Shown: positions 1 through 7,998, numbered from the stretch's first letter. The stretch is 64,000 nt of DNA from Lonepinella koalarum (GCF_042926695.1 NZ_CP170642.1:1302001-1366000); one strand, 5' to 3'. The notes: generated by a model not told the origin, from the letters alone. Translations and numbers: made by a program.

Positions 1-1250
1 ACAAAACGATTTTAGTTGAAATCGGTGAATTATTACATATTTTAACCAGTGCAGACCGCTTACGTGAAGTGGTTCGTGAAGAATTAGAATTAGTTAAAAC
101 TAACTTTAATGATGCACGTCGCACCGAAATTACTGCGTCATCAGGAGATATTAATTTAGAGGATTTAATTGCTCAAGAAGATGTGGTCGTTACGCTTTCA
201 CATGAAGGTTATGTGAAATATCAACCTGTTACTGATTACGAAGCACAAAAACGTGGTGGCAAAGGTAAATCAGCGACCAAAATGAAAGAAGAAGATTTTA
301 TTGAGAAGTTATTAGTGGCAAACACCCATGATACTATTCTCTGCTTCTCAAGTCGTGGACGTTTATACTGGCTGAAAGTGTATCAATTACCACAAGCCAG
401 CCGTGGGGCACGTGGTCGTCCAATTGTCAATATTTTACCACTACAAGAAAACGAACGTATTACGGCAATTTTACCTGTGGCAAGTTATGATGAAAATAAA
501 TTTGTTCTCATGGCAACGGCTGGCGGTATTGTGAAGAAAACTTCTCTCACCGAATTTAGTCGCCCGCGTACCAACGGAATTATTGCCGTGAACTTGCGTG
601 ATGAAGATGAATTAATCGGTGTGGATATTACCGATGGTTCAAATGAAATTATGTTATTCTCATCACAAGGTCGTGTAGTGCGTTTCGCCGAAAGTGCGGT
701 GCGCGCTATGGGACGTACCGCAACCGGTGTACGTGGAATTAAACTTGCTTTAACCAATGAGCTTTCCGATGATGAAAGTGCGGTAGAAATTGACGAAGTT
801 TCTGATGATAACACAGAAGAAACCTTAGATCTTAATATTGATAAAGTAGTTTCTTTAGTGATACCGAAAAATAATGGTGAAATTCTCACCGCCACCCAAA
901 ATGGTTACGGTAAACGGACAAAATTAGAAGAATATCCAACCAAATCTCGTAACACCAAAGGCGTTATCTCGATCAAAGTCAGTGAACGTAATGGTAAAGT
1001 GGTAGCATCAACACAAGTTGAAGAAACCGACCAAATTATGTTGATTACAGATGCTGGTACATTAGTTCGTACGCGAGTAAGTGAAGTGAGTATTGTGGGA
1101 CGTAACACTCAAGGTGTACGTTTAATTCGTACCACAGAAACCGAACAAGTGGTCAGTTTGGAACGTTTAGCAGAACCAGAAGATGATGAATTTGACGGGG
1201 AAGACATAGAAACGACAAACCAAAGTGCGGTGGAAAATTCACAACAATAA
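1..1250 (+). CDS. gyrA: DNA gyrase subunit A, C-terminal part (gene continues left of window)
   Basis: This is the 3' part of gyrA, open from the window edge in the frame whose first full codon is at base 3. Gyrase A cuts and rejoins DNA in the A2B2 gyrase complex, and this part holds the end of the coiled-coil region and the beta-pinwheel C-terminal domain that wraps DNA. The GyrA box is visible as QKRGGKG at bases 246-266, which distinguishes gyrase from topoisomerase IV. Pinwheel blade repeats follow (for example ILCFSSRGRLYWLKVYQLP and IMLFSSQGRVVRFAESAVR). The protein ends in an acidic tail rich in Glu and Asp. Three uptake signals lie inside the coding sequence, each encoding a Ser-Ala-Val peptide. 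The start codon and the active-site tyrosine are outside the window. Confidence 0.97.
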   Translation, partial: KTILVEIGELLHILTSADRLREVVREELELVKTNFNDARRTEITASSGDINLEDLIAQEDVVVTLSHEGYVKYQPVTDYEAQKRGGKGKSATKMKEEDFIEKLLVANTHDTILCFSSRGRLYWLKVYQLPQASRGARGRPIVNILPLQENERITAILPVASYDENKFVLMATAGGIVKKTSLTEFSRPRTNGIIAVNLRDEDELIGVDITDGSNEIMLFSSQGRVVRFAESAVRAMGRTATGVRGIKLALTNELSDDESAVEIDEVSDDNTEETLDLNIDKVVSLVIPKNNGEILTATQNGYGKRTKLEEYPTKSRNTKGVISIKVSERNGKVVASTQVEETDQIMLITDAGTLVRTRVSEVSIVGRNTQGVRLIRTTETEQVVSLERLAEPEDDEFDGEDIETTNQSAVENSQQ

Positions 1251-1263
1251 TCGTAAATACCAC

Positions 1264-1296
1264 AAAAAGGGGGTAACATCAGTTACCCCCCTTTAC
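1264..1296. terminator. Intrinsic terminator between gyrA and the entericidin-like gene
   Basis: A GC-rich hairpin (AAAGGGGGTAAC, loop ATCA, GTTACCCCCCTTT) begins 14 bases after the gyrA stop. The A-run before and the T-run after it suit termination from both sides, so it can serve gyrA and the convergent small lipoprotein gene. Confidence 0.75.
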
Positions 1297-1328
1297 ATCA
1301 ATAAATCTATAATATTACTAGATATTAT

Positions 1329-1457
1329 TTAGTTAATTGCTTGATCCATCTTATCGCCGGCATTTTGAATATCTTTCCCCACACCTTTAGTCGTTTCACA
1401 TGCGGTTAATGACATTACAAATAAAGCGGACAACACAACTGCAATAATTTTTTTCAT
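1329..1457 (-). CDS. Entericidin EcnA/EcnB-type small lipoprotein
   Basis: A 42-residue ORF encodes a short lipoprotein: MKKIIAVVLSALFVMSLTAC is a signal peptide ending in a lipobox (LTAC, cysteine at residue 20). The mature part contains the ETTKGVGKDI motif and ends in QNAGDKMDQAIN, typical of the entericidin A/B family. Length matches the family (about 40-48 residues). A good ribosome site (AGGAGAAAAGG-like, GGAGAA) lies seven bases before the ATG. Entericidins in enterobacteria are small membrane lipoproteins linked to stress and lysis control; whether this one acts as antidote or toxin cannot be told. It stands alone, converging on gyrA. Confidence 0.88.
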   Translation of the reverse strand: MKKIIAVVLSALFVMSLTACETTKGVGKDIQNAGDKMDQAIN

Positions 1458-1569
1458 ACCTTTTCTCCATATCATTTTTAATAACTATCTTTACCATACC
1501 TTAAATTTCAATTAGATTCAAGCCTAATATTAAAATTATATTTCTATAGTATTGCAAATAATACAAAAA

Positions 1570-1617
1570 GATGCAGCGCATCGTTACCATATGTAACCCT
1601 GTATGCTGGTGCAGGGG
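1570..1617 (+). repeat. REP-like paired-hairpin repeat, copy A (single unit)
   Basis: A 5-bp-stem hairpin GATGC-AGC-GCATC (1570-1582) is followed after exactly 12 bases by a second hairpin CCCTG...CAGGG (1597-1616). The same two-hairpin unit with the same 12-base spacing appears in copies B (near 7.9 kb) and C (near 63.55 kb). It lies between the entericidin-like gene and fumC. Confidence 0.6.
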
Positions 1618-1621
1618 ATTT

Positions 1622-1637
1622 TATGATCTACGTCACA
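1622..1637 (+). promoter_or_regulatory. CRP-like binding site upstream of fumC
   Basis: TATGATCTACGTCACA matches the CRP consensus TGTGA-N6-TCACA with one mismatch in the half sites and keeps the preferred core TCTA. It sits about 95 bp before the fumC start. I infer carbon-source control of fumarase; no clear -10/-35 pair could be assigned next to it. Confidence 0.5.
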
Positions 1638-1732
1638 AAATCAACATTTCCCTTTTAGCAAAGGTTCCATTACGTGACTTGAGATGTTAAACTCTAAGAG
1701 AATTTGATTTTAACTTTTATAAGGTAATTTTT

Positions 1733-3130
1733 ATGACAACGTATCGTATTGAAAAAGACACCATGGGCGAAGTTCAAGTACCAGCAGATAAATATTGGGC
1801 TGCACAAACTGAACGCTCTCGTAATAATTTTAAAATCGGACCTGAAGCTTCTATGCCGCATGAAATTATTGAAGCCTTTGGTTATTTGAAAAAAGCCGCC
1901 GCCTACGCCAACCATGATTTAGGCGTATTGCCTGTAGAAAAACGTGATTTAATTGCTCAAGCTTGTGATGAAATCTTAGCGCATAAATTAGATGATCAAT
2001 TTCCATTAGTTATCTGGCAAACGGGTTCTGGTACGCAATCCAATATGAATTTAAACGAAGTGATTGCGAATCGGGCGCATGTGTTACACGGTGGTAAATT
2101 AGGCGAAAAATCCTATATTCACCCGAATGATGATGTCAATAAATCCCAATCTTCTAACGATACCTATCCAACCGCAATGCATATTGCAGCTTACAAAAAA
2201 GTGGTCGAACATACCATTCCAGCGGTAGAACGTTTACAAAAAACCTTAGCTAAAAAAGCAGAAGAATTTAAAGATGTAGTGAAAATCGGCCGTACGCACT
2301 TAATGGATGCCACGCCACTCACTTTAGGACAAGAATTCAGTGGTTATGCGGCTCAACTTTCCTTTGGCTTAAAAGCCCTTAAAAACACCTTGCCACATTT
2401 AGGTCAATTAGCTTTAGGTGGTACAGCAGTCGGTACCGGCTTGAACACACCAAAAGGCTATGATGTGATCGTTGCAGAATATATCGCAAAATTCACCGCA
2501 CTTCCGTTTATTACCGCGGAAAACAAATTTGAAGCCTTGGCAACCCATGATGCGGTGGTAGAAACCCATGGGGCATTAAAACAATTGGCGATGTCTTTAT
2601 TTAAAATTGCTCAAGATATCCGTTTATTAGCCTCTGGTCCACGTTCAGGGATTGGTGAAATCTTAATTCCTGAAAATGAACCGGGTTCATCCATTATGCC
2701 GGGCAAAGTCAATCCAACTCAATGTGAAGCCTTAACCATGGTATGCGCGCAAGTGTTAGGCAACGATACCACTATTTCTTTCGCGGGTAGCCAAGGACAT
2801 TTTGAGTTAAACGTATTCAAACCGGTGATGGCATATAATTTCTTGCAATCCGCACAATTGCTTGCTGATGCGTGTATTTCTTTTGATGAACACTGTGCCA
2901 GCGGTATTGAACCAAATCACCCACGTATTAAACAATTGTTAGAACAATCTTTAATGTTGGTAACTGCCTTAAATACTCACATTGGCTATGAAAATGCAGC
3001 GAAAATCGCCAAAACCGCCCATAAGAACGGCACGACATTACGTGAGGAAGCCATTAATCTTGGCTTAGTGGCAGCGGAGGATTTTGATAAATGGGTACGT
3101 CCAGAAGACATGGTCGGTTCATTAAAATAA
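1733..3130 (+). CDS. fumC: Fumarate hydratase class II
   Basis: Cytoplasmic, iron-independent, homotetrameric fumarase that interconverts fumarate and L-malate in the TCA cycle (in Pasteurellaceae often the reductive branch). The 465-residue product has the usual class II length. The fumarase/aspartase superfamily signature GSSIMPGKVNP is at about residues 318-328, on the mobile loop carrying the catalytic serine, and the SSNDTYPTAMH and GRTHLMDATPLTLGQEFSG blocks that build the shared active site are intact. The N-terminal MGEVQVPADKYWAAQTERS is typical of FumC. The gene is monocistronic: a REP-like repeat and a CRP-like site lie upstream and a strong terminator follows. Confidence 0.97.
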   Translation: MTTYRIEKDTMGEVQVPADKYWAAQTERSRNNFKIGPEASMPHEIIEAFGYLKKAAAYANHDLGVLPVEKRDLIAQACDEILAHKLDDQFPLVIWQTGSGTQSNMNLNEVIANRAHVLHGGKLGEKSYIHPNDDVNKSQSSNDTYPTAMHIAAYKKVVEHTIPAVERLQKTLAKKAEEFKDVVKIGRTHLMDATPLTLGQEFSGYAAQLSFGLKALKNTLPHLGQLALGGTAVGTGLNTPKGYDVIVAEYIAKFTALPFITAENKFEALATHDAVVETHGALKQLAMSLFKIAQDIRLLASGPRSGIGEILIPENEPGSSIMPGKVNPTQCEALTMVCAQVLGNDTTISFAGSQGHFELNVFKPVMAYNFLQSAQLLADACISFDEHCASGIEPNHPRIKQLLEQSLMLVTALNTHIGYENAAKIAKTAHKNGTTLREEAINLGLVAAEDFDKWVRPEDMVGSLK

Positions 3131-3151
3131 TTTATTTGCACTAAACTTGAT

Positions 3152-3178
3152 ACGGCTCAATTTTTTGAGCCGTTTTTT
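3152..3178 (+). terminator. Intrinsic terminator after fumC
   Basis: A 9-bp perfect stem, ACGGCTCAA/TTGAGCCGT, with a TTTT loop is followed by TTTTTAT, 21 bases after the fumC stop. It lies upstream of the chosen tehB start, which argues against any tehB start at 3147. Confidence 0.9.
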
Positions 3179-3242
3179 ATTGCATAAACCAATCAAATAC
3201 CCTACCATTACGCTCAACTATTATTCTAAAAGGAAATTTACC

Positions 3243-4103
3243 ATGAAAAAGCAACTTATCTGCTACAAACGTATGCCTGTCTGGAACAAAAATAGCTTAC
3301 CTCAAATGTTCCAAGAAAAGCACAATACCAAAGCAGGCACTTGGGGAAAATTAACCGTTCTCAAAGGGCAACTGAAATTTTATGTGCTTGATGAAGAAGG
3401 CAATGAATTAAGTCAACATATTTTCACACCAGAAACCCAAATTCCTCTGGTTGAACCGCAAGTTTGGCATAAAGTCGAAGCTCTTTCTGATGATTTGGAA
3501 TGTTTCCTTGAGTTCCATTGCAAAAAAGAAGATTATTTTGCCAAAAAATACAATATGACGCCCACTCACTCCGAAGTCAAAGCAGCGATTGAACAAATTA
3601 AGCCATGCAAAGTCTTAGACTTAGGTTGTGGACAAGGGCGTAATGCGTTATTTTTAAGTTTATTAGGCTATGATGTGACTGCTTGGGATCATAATGAAAT
3701 GAGTCTTGCTTTTCTAAATGAAACCAAAGGCAAAGAAAATCTGCCAATTTCCACCGCGGTTTATGATATTAATTCAGCAAATATTCAAGAAAATTACGAT
3801 TTTATTCTCTCTACTGTGGTATTTATGTTCCTCAATCGTGAAGCCGTGCCTGCGATTATTGAAAATATGCAAGCCCACACAAATACTAGTGGTTATAATT
3901 TAATTGTAGCGGCACTGAACACTGCCGACTATCCTTGCCCAATGCCATTTTCTTTTACTTTTAAAGAAAATGAATTGAGAAATTATTATCAGGACTGGGA
4001 ATTATTAAAATATAACGAAGAACTGGGTGAATTGCATAAAACCGATGAAAATGGTAATCGGATTAAAATGAAATTTGTCACTATGTTGGCGAAGAAAAAA
4101 TAA
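3243..4103 (+). CDS. tehB: SAM-dependent methyltransferase TehB (tellurite resistance)
   Basis: A 286-residue cytoplasmic protein very similar in pattern to Haemophilus TehB. Residues 1 to about 100 form the TehB-type cupin-like N-terminal domain (MPVWNKNSLPQMFQEKHNTKAGTW...), and the rest is a class I methyltransferase with the SAM-binding motif VLDLGCGQGRNA starting near residue 123, followed by the acidic DHN after strand 2. TehB methylates tellurite and selenite compounds; in Haemophilus influenzae it has also been linked to haem use and oxidative stress. The start is placed at the ATG at 3243, preceded by AAAGGAAA; an upstream in-frame start at 3147 would begin inside the fumC terminator. 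The following zinc-finger gene overlaps its stop codon by one base. Confidence 0.95.
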   Translation: MKKQLICYKRMPVWNKNSLPQMFQEKHNTKAGTWGKLTVLKGQLKFYVLDEEGNELSQHIFTPETQIPLVEPQVWHKVEALSDDLECFLEFHCKKEDYFAKKYNMTPTHSEVKAAIEQIKPCKVLDLGCGQGRNALFLSLLGYDVTAWDHNEMSLAFLNETKGKENLPISTAVYDINSANIQENYDFILSTVVFMFLNREAVPAIIENMQAHTNTSGYNLIVAALNTADYPCPMPFSFTFKENELRNYYQDWELLKYNEELGELHKTDENGNRIKMKFVTMLAKKK

Positions 4104-4420
4104 TGCGAGTTTATGGCTTGTTAGTGGACGATCAAACTCGCTGTGAGCATTATCACAGTGCGGTGGATATTATTGCCATTCAATTCAAATGTTGTAGCAA
4201 ATTTTATCCTTGTTATCAATGCCATAATGCTTGTGAAGATCATCCCATTGAACGTTGGCAACCTAGCGAATTTAAACAACTTGCTATTTTATGTGGTCAT
4301 TGTAAAAATACCTTGAGTATTCAACAATATATGGAAGTAAGTCACTGCCCTTATTGCCAAGCAAAATTTAATCCAGGGTGTAAAAAACATTATGGGATTT
4401 ATTTTGATATAGGCGGATAA
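4103..4420 (+). CDS. CHY-type zinc-finger protein
   Basis: The 105-residue product is rich in Cys and His pairs: CEHYH near residue 14, CCSKFYPCYQCHNACEDH in the middle, CGHC near residue 73 and CPYC near residue 91. This spacing is that of the CHY zinc-finger family, which binds several zinc ions. The bacterial single-domain members have no firmly assigned function. Translation is coupled to tehB: its ATG overlaps the last base of the tehB TAA. The pairing suggests a shared role with TehB, possibly in metal or metalloid stress, but that is inference. Confidence 0.85.
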   Translation: MRVYGLLVDDQTRCEHYHSAVDIIAIQFKCCSKFYPCYQCHNACEDHPIERWQPSEFKQLAILCGHCKNTLSIQQYMEVSHCPYCQAKFNPGCKKHYGIYFDIGG

Positions 4421-4504
4421 AATAGATATTAATCACAAAAACCTTTTATTTTTTATATAAAATTCAAAATAAAAACATTATTTTTATCTAACCCAAACAA
4501 AAAT

Positions 4505-4556
4505 ATAGACATATTTATAAATACAAGAGAATATCAAAATATTCTCTTTTGTCTAT
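4505..4556 (+). terminator. Hairpin between the CHY gene and alsT (terminator or leader structure)
   Basis: A 9-bp perfect stem AGAGAATAT/ATATTCTCT with loop CAAA (4526-4547) runs into TTTTG, and the outer arms ATAGACA and TGTCTAT can extend it. It may terminate the tehB operon. It ends only 11 bases before the alsT start, so it could also control translation of that gene. Confidence 0.5.
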
Positions 4557-4567
4557 GTGAAGTTATT

Positions 4568-6010
4568 ATGTTTAAGAAATTTTTTGATCTTATTGAATCA
4601 GGTATTAACTGGTTTAACCAAACCCTAAGCACACCATTATGGGATATTACCATCGTGTTATTACTCGGTGTTGGCTTATTTTTTACAATTACCACTGGAT
4701 TAGTTCAACTCCGTCTATTACCACAAAGTTTACGTGAAATGTGGTCTGGGCGTGTTTCTGACGGTGATTCATTAAGCCCGTTCCAAGCCTTTACTACTGG
4801 ATTAGCTAGCCGTGTTGGAGTAGGTAATATTAGTGGTGTAGCAACGGCGATTGCTATCGGTGGCTCGGGTGCCGTATTTTGGATGTGGATGACCGCTTTA
4901 CTGGGGATGTCCAGTGCCTTTGCGGAATCTAGCTTGGCTCAATTATTCAAAGTACAAGATAAAGACGGTACGTTCCGTGGTGGTCCAGCTTATTATATTA
5001 CACAAGGTTTAAAAGCCCCTTGGTTAGCGGTAATTTTCGCCCTATCTTTAATCTTCACCTTTGGTTTTGCCTTTAATGCGGTACAAGCTAACTCTATTGT
5101 AGAAGCCACTCATAATGCGTGGAAATGGGATGCTCAGTATGTGGGCGTAGCGTTAGTTGTGTTAAGTGGTTTAATTATTTTTGGTGGCATTAAACGCATC
5201 GGTGGGTTCTCTGCTAAAGTCGTGCCAACCATGGCGTTGTTCTATTTAATTATTGCGGTCATTATTTTAGGTATGAATATCAGCAAAGTGCCAGCCATAC
5301 TATCAGATATTGTTGCCAGTGCCTTTGATTTTTCTGCTATGGCTGGTGGCTTTTTTGGTGCCGTGTTATCAAAATCCATGTTAATGGGCATTAAACGGGG
5401 TTTATTCTCCAATGAAGCGGGGATGGGTTCTGCTCCGAATGCTGCCGCCAGTGCAGATGTTAAACACCCTGCTAGTCAAGGTTTAATCCAAATGCTCGGC
5501 GTGTTTGTGGATACAATTGTGGTGTGTAGTTGTACGGCGATCATCATTTTATTATCCGATGATTACGCCACATCTGGTTTACAAAGCATTTCGTTAACCC
5601 AACATGCGTTACAATTCCATGTGGGCGATTTTGGTTTGCATTTCCTAGCATTTATTTTATTTTTGTTTGCCTTTTCTTCCATTATCGGTAACTATGCTTA
5701 TGCGGAAAGTAATATTCGTTTTATCAAAAACCGTCCATGGTTAGTGCTAGCTTTCCGTTTAGCAGTATTGTTCTTCGTCTATTTTGGTGCGGTAAATTCT
5801 GCCACTATCGTATGGGATTTTGCTGATTCCGTGATGGCCATTATGGCAATGGTGAACTTAGTTGCTATTGTGTTGTTATCGCCGATTGTGTGGATTATTT
5901 TAAAAGATTATCAACGTCAATTAAAAGCCAAACAAGAACCAACATTTTATGTTGATGCTCATCCGCAATTAAAAAAATATAATCTTGATCCTAGACTGTG
6001 GAAAAAATAA
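4568..6010 (+). CDS. alsT: Sodium:alanine/glycine symporter family protein (AGCS)
   Basis: A 480-residue inner-membrane carrier of the alanine/glycine:cation symporter family, which imports small neutral amino acids with sodium. About ten to eleven hydrophobic helices are visible. Family blocks are present: FQAFTTGLASRVGVGNISGVATAI near residues 76-99, the FRGGPAYYITQGL block near 137, and GIKRGLFSNEAGMGSAPNAAASA near 275-297, which forms the substrate and ion site. Length fits the family. It is preceded by a hairpin close to its start codon and has only a weak ribosome site. Exact substrate preference cannot be read from sequence. Confidence 0.92.
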   Translation: MFKKFFDLIESGINWFNQTLSTPLWDITIVLLLGVGLFFTITTGLVQLRLLPQSLREMWSGRVSDGDSLSPFQAFTTGLASRVGVGNISGVATAIAIGGSGAVFWMWMTALLGMSSAFAESSLAQLFKVQDKDGTFRGGPAYYITQGLKAPWLAVIFALSLIFTFGFAFNAVQANSIVEATHNAWKWDAQYVGVALVVLSGLIIFGGIKRIGGFSAKVVPTMALFYLIIAVIILGMNISKVPAILSDIVASAFDFSAMAGGFFGAVLSKSMLMGIKRGLFSNEAGMGSAPNAAASADVKHPASQGLIQMLGVFVDTIVVCSCTAIIILLSDDYATSGLQSISLTQHALQFHVGDFGLHFLAFILFLFAFSSIIGNYAYAESNIRFIKNRPWLVLAFRLAVLFFVYFGAVNSATIVWDFADSVMAIMAMVNLVAIVLLSPIVWIILKDYQRQLKAKQEPTFYVDAHPQLKKYNLDPRLWKK

Positions 6011-6036
6011 ATTAAAGTTTGGCGATTAAAAAGAAA

Positions 6037-6080
6037 AAGTGCGGTGAAAATGTTTAATTTTTCACCGCACTTGATTTTTT
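6037..6080. terminator. Inverted uptake-signal pair acting as bidirectional terminator
   Basis: AAGTGCGGTGAAAA (6037-6050) and its inverted copy TTTTCACCGCACTT (6059-6072) form a 14-bp perfect stem followed by a T-run. It lies between the convergent alsT and mop genes, the usual setting for paired uptake signals in this family. Confidence 0.9.
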
Positions 6081-6099
6081 CAAATCACAAAATCTAAAA

Positions 6100-6525
6100 C
6101 TAACGTTTTACACCTAACACGATATGAGATGCTTTAATTAATGCCGTTACTTTAGAACCTGTGACTAAACCTAGATTTTTGACGCTCGTTTCGGTAATAA
6201 TAGTAGTAAGTTCGATGCCACCCTCTGTTTTGACTAAAACTTCTGCATTTACTGCCCCATCCGTTACTTGCTGAACCGTAGCATCAAATTGATTACGAGA
6301 AGATAAAATTAAATCATTATCCGTTGATAAGATCACGGCAGGTGCTTTAAAAATAGCAACCACCTCTGATCCCACTTTCAAACCTAAATTTTGGGTACTT
6401 TCTGATGTAATAGAAGCGACTAATTTTTCACCACTGGCTAGAACCAGTTCAATAACATCCGTGGTTACACCCGTTTTGATTGTTTGCACAGTTGCTTTAA
6501 GTTGGTTTCTTGCACTAATTGCCAT
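6100..6525 (-). CDS. mop: Molybdenum-pterin-binding protein with two Mop domains
   Basis: The 141-residue protein is two tandem Mop/TOBE domains, roughly residues 1-69 and 72-141. Each begins with SxRNQxxATVQ and ends with the hydrophobic VxAxxKAxxVIL strand, so the halves are clearly internal repeats. Mop proteins bind molybdate or tungstate as cytoplasmic storage or buffering proteins. The familiar Haemophilus and Clostridium Mop is a single domain of about 70 residues that assembles as a hexamer; a tandem form resembles ModG-type di-Mop proteins. It has a strong ribosome site (AGGAGG) before the ATG. It is not in an operon with molybdate transport genes in this window. Confidence 0.92.
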   Translation of the reverse strand: MAISARNQLKATVQTIKTGVTTDVIELVLASGEKLVASITSESTQNLGLKVGSEVVAIFKAPAVILSTDNDLILSSRNQFDATVQQVTDGAVNAEVLVKTEGGIELTTIITETSVKNLGLVTGSKVTALIKASHIVLGVKR

Positions 6526-6586
6526 AATTTTCCTCCTATAATGTAATAACTAAATAATGAATTTTATTATATCTGAAAAAAGACAC

Positions 6587-6614
6587 TTGAACATTATATA
6601 AAATAATATATAAT
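6587..6614 (+). promoter_or_regulatory. Orphan promoter in the mop-acyP gap
   Basis: TTGAAC (6587-6592), a 16-base spacer and a perfect TATAAT (6609-6614) point on the plus strand, with no plus-strand ORF before the terminator about 45 bases downstream. A Fur-box-like AGATAATAATTAGGT (6628-6642, 11 of 14 palindrome positions) lies just after the expected start site. Confidence 0.5.
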
Positions 6615-6620
6615 GATTAG

Positions 6621-6689
6621 TAAAAATAGATAATAATTAGGTAGTAAAAAGTGTTAGCGAGTTTCATCCCACGTTACTCGCTTTTTTTA
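6621..6689 (+). ncRNA. Candidate small RNA (~70 nt)
   Basis: From the expected start site near 6621 to a terminator hairpin (AGCGAGT ... ACTCGCT, 6656-6682, then seven Ts) there is about 70 nt of sequence without coding capacity, transcribed opposite to both neighbours. A promoter-terminator pair with nothing translatable in between is the signature of a small RNA gene. No known family is recognised. The hairpin could instead, or also, terminate acyP from the other side, although its T-run is better on the plus strand. Confidence 0.4.
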
Positions 6690-6778
6690 TAGACATTTTT
6701 CAATAAGCTACAAGTTTATGATTTCTGTAACAGTTATAATAAAACCCTAGACCGATTGATTTACAATTTCAAGTCTAT

Positions 6779-7051
6779 TTAATGTTCAATAGCAAATCCA
6801 CTAAATTTTCTATCTCCCAAATAAGGCTGTTCCACAACCCGGCTGACTTTTGCACTCGGCGAGCCTTGTTGTAACCACTCTCGCATCGCATTAAGTTGTT
6901 CAGGGCTTCCTTCAATTACGGTGAATACCGAACCATCAGAAAGATTTTTGACATAACCACCGATACCCAACTTTCGGGCTTGTAAGAGGGTATAAAAACG
7001 AAATGCTACACCCTGTACACGCCCATAAACAGTAAATTGTCTTTTTTCCAT
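6779..7051 (-). CDS. acyP: Acylphosphatase
   Basis: A 90-residue cytoplasmic enzyme that hydrolyses acylphosphates such as carbamoyl phosphate and 1,3-bisphosphoglycerate. The family signature GRVQGVAFRF is at residues 10-19 with catalytic Arg18, and GGYVKNLSDG carries catalytic Asn36. Length and the C-terminal FAI segment are typical. It is divergent from yccT; in enterobacteria the corresponding gene yccX is also a neighbour of yccT, yccF and yccS, so the grouping is conserved although its purpose is unclear. Confidence 0.95.
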   Translation of the reverse strand: MEKRQFTVYGRVQGVAFRFYTLLQARKLGIGGYVKNLSDGSVFTVIEGSPEQLNAMREWLQQGSPSAKVSRVVEQPYLGDRKFSGFAIEH

Positions 7052-7190
7052 ATATCCCCTCCTGTTATTTTATCAAAAAGACCACTTTTTTTGCATTCTA
7101 CTATTTTCATTTGCGTAAAATTAGCATAGCATATTAACTATCACTTTAGGATAATAAAGTGTAAATCCTATTAATCCAGAAGGAGTAAAT

Positions 7191-7856
7191 ATGAAATTTC
7201 GTCTTGCTACCCTTGCTACCGTAGCATTATTAGCTAGTTCTGCGAGTTTCGCAGGTGTTGTTACCAGTTCATCAAATATTGATTTTTTAGCTATCGATGG
7301 TCAAAAAGCCAGTAAATCTTTATTAAAAGATGTTCGTTCATTTAATATTAACGATACAAACACACACCAAGTGGTCATTCGAGTATCTGAAATCGTGCGT
7401 GAAGGCTCTGACCGTAGTCTATTTGAAAGTGATCCTATTGTCGTCACATTCCAAGGTTCCACCGAAGATATTCAAATTTCTGCACCACGTTTGGGGACAG
7501 ATCGTGACGCACAACAATTTAAACAAAATCCAAACATTACCGTAAAAACCCGTTCAGGTAAAACCATTAGTACGAAACAAGAATACTTGAAACAAGAAGG
7601 TTTCTTGCCGGGTGTGAATTTAATTGATAATTTATCTGAATACAATTCATCTGGTGCTGTAGCATCTGTACCTGCTTTAGCCACCGCTACTTTGCCAGCC
7701 ACCGTTGCAACAGTAGGTACAAATGGTAAAGTACAAAAAGGTAAAGTTACCGTACAAGGTGAAAATGCAGCAGAACAAATGTTACAATATTGGTATCAAC
7801 AAGCTGATAAAGAAACACAACAACGTTTCTTGAACTGGGTGAAAAATCAAAAATAA
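7191..7856 (+). CDS. DUF2057 / YccT-family secreted protein
   Basis: The 221-residue product has a signal peptide (MKFRLATLATVALLASSASFA, cleavage after residue 21) and the DUF2057 pattern: FLAIDGQKASKSLL near residue 30 and RVSEIVREGSDRSLFESDPIVVTF near residues 65-88. It is therefore probably periplasmic. The molecular function of YccT is not established beyond regulatory phenotypes in enteric bacteria. The ORF starts after AAGGAG. A REP-like repeat lies directly after its stop and before yccF. Confidence 0.85.
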   Translation: MKFRLATLATVALLASSASFAGVVTSSSNIDFLAIDGQKASKSLLKDVRSFNINDTNTHQVVIRVSEIVREGSDRSLFESDPIVVTFQGSTEDIQISAPRLGTDRDAQQFKQNPNITVKTRSGKTISTKQEYLKQEGFLPGVNLIDNLSEYNSSGAVASVPALATATLPATVATVGTNGKVQKGKVTVQGENAAEQMLQYWYQQADKETQQRFLNWVKNQK

Positions 7857-7865
7857 TTCCGCTTA

Positions 7866-7971
7866 GTACTTGTGTACCAAACTAAATATATTATGATGTT
7901 CTACATCTAGGTAGGTAATAAAGCCACAGCGTGGCGTTACTTAATATAACCCCGTATGCAAGTGCGGGGTT
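7866..7971. repeat. REP-like paired-hairpin repeat, copy B (head-to-head pair)
   Basis: Four short palindromes follow each other: GTAC-TTGT-GTAC (7866-7877), GATGT-TCT-ACATC (7895-7907), GCCAC-AGC-GTGGC (7923-7935) and AACCCCG ... CGGGGTT (7948-7971). Spacings are 17, 15 and 12 bases, nearly identical to copy C. The arrangement is two of the copy A units placed back to back, like a bacterial interspersed mosaic element. Confidence 0.7.
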
Positions 7972-7998
7972 TAGCGTTTTCGTTTATAGGATATTTTT

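Noticed and set aside
3147..3242. N-terminal extension of TehB starting at 3147
   Set aside because: The extension begins inside the fumC terminator and has no family similarity, while the ATG at 3243 has a ribosome site and the known TehB N-terminus.
7866..7971. CRISPR-like or integron attC-like array
   Set aside because: The palindromes are unequal units, not regular repeats with unique spacers, and there is no adjacent cas gene, integrase or cassette.
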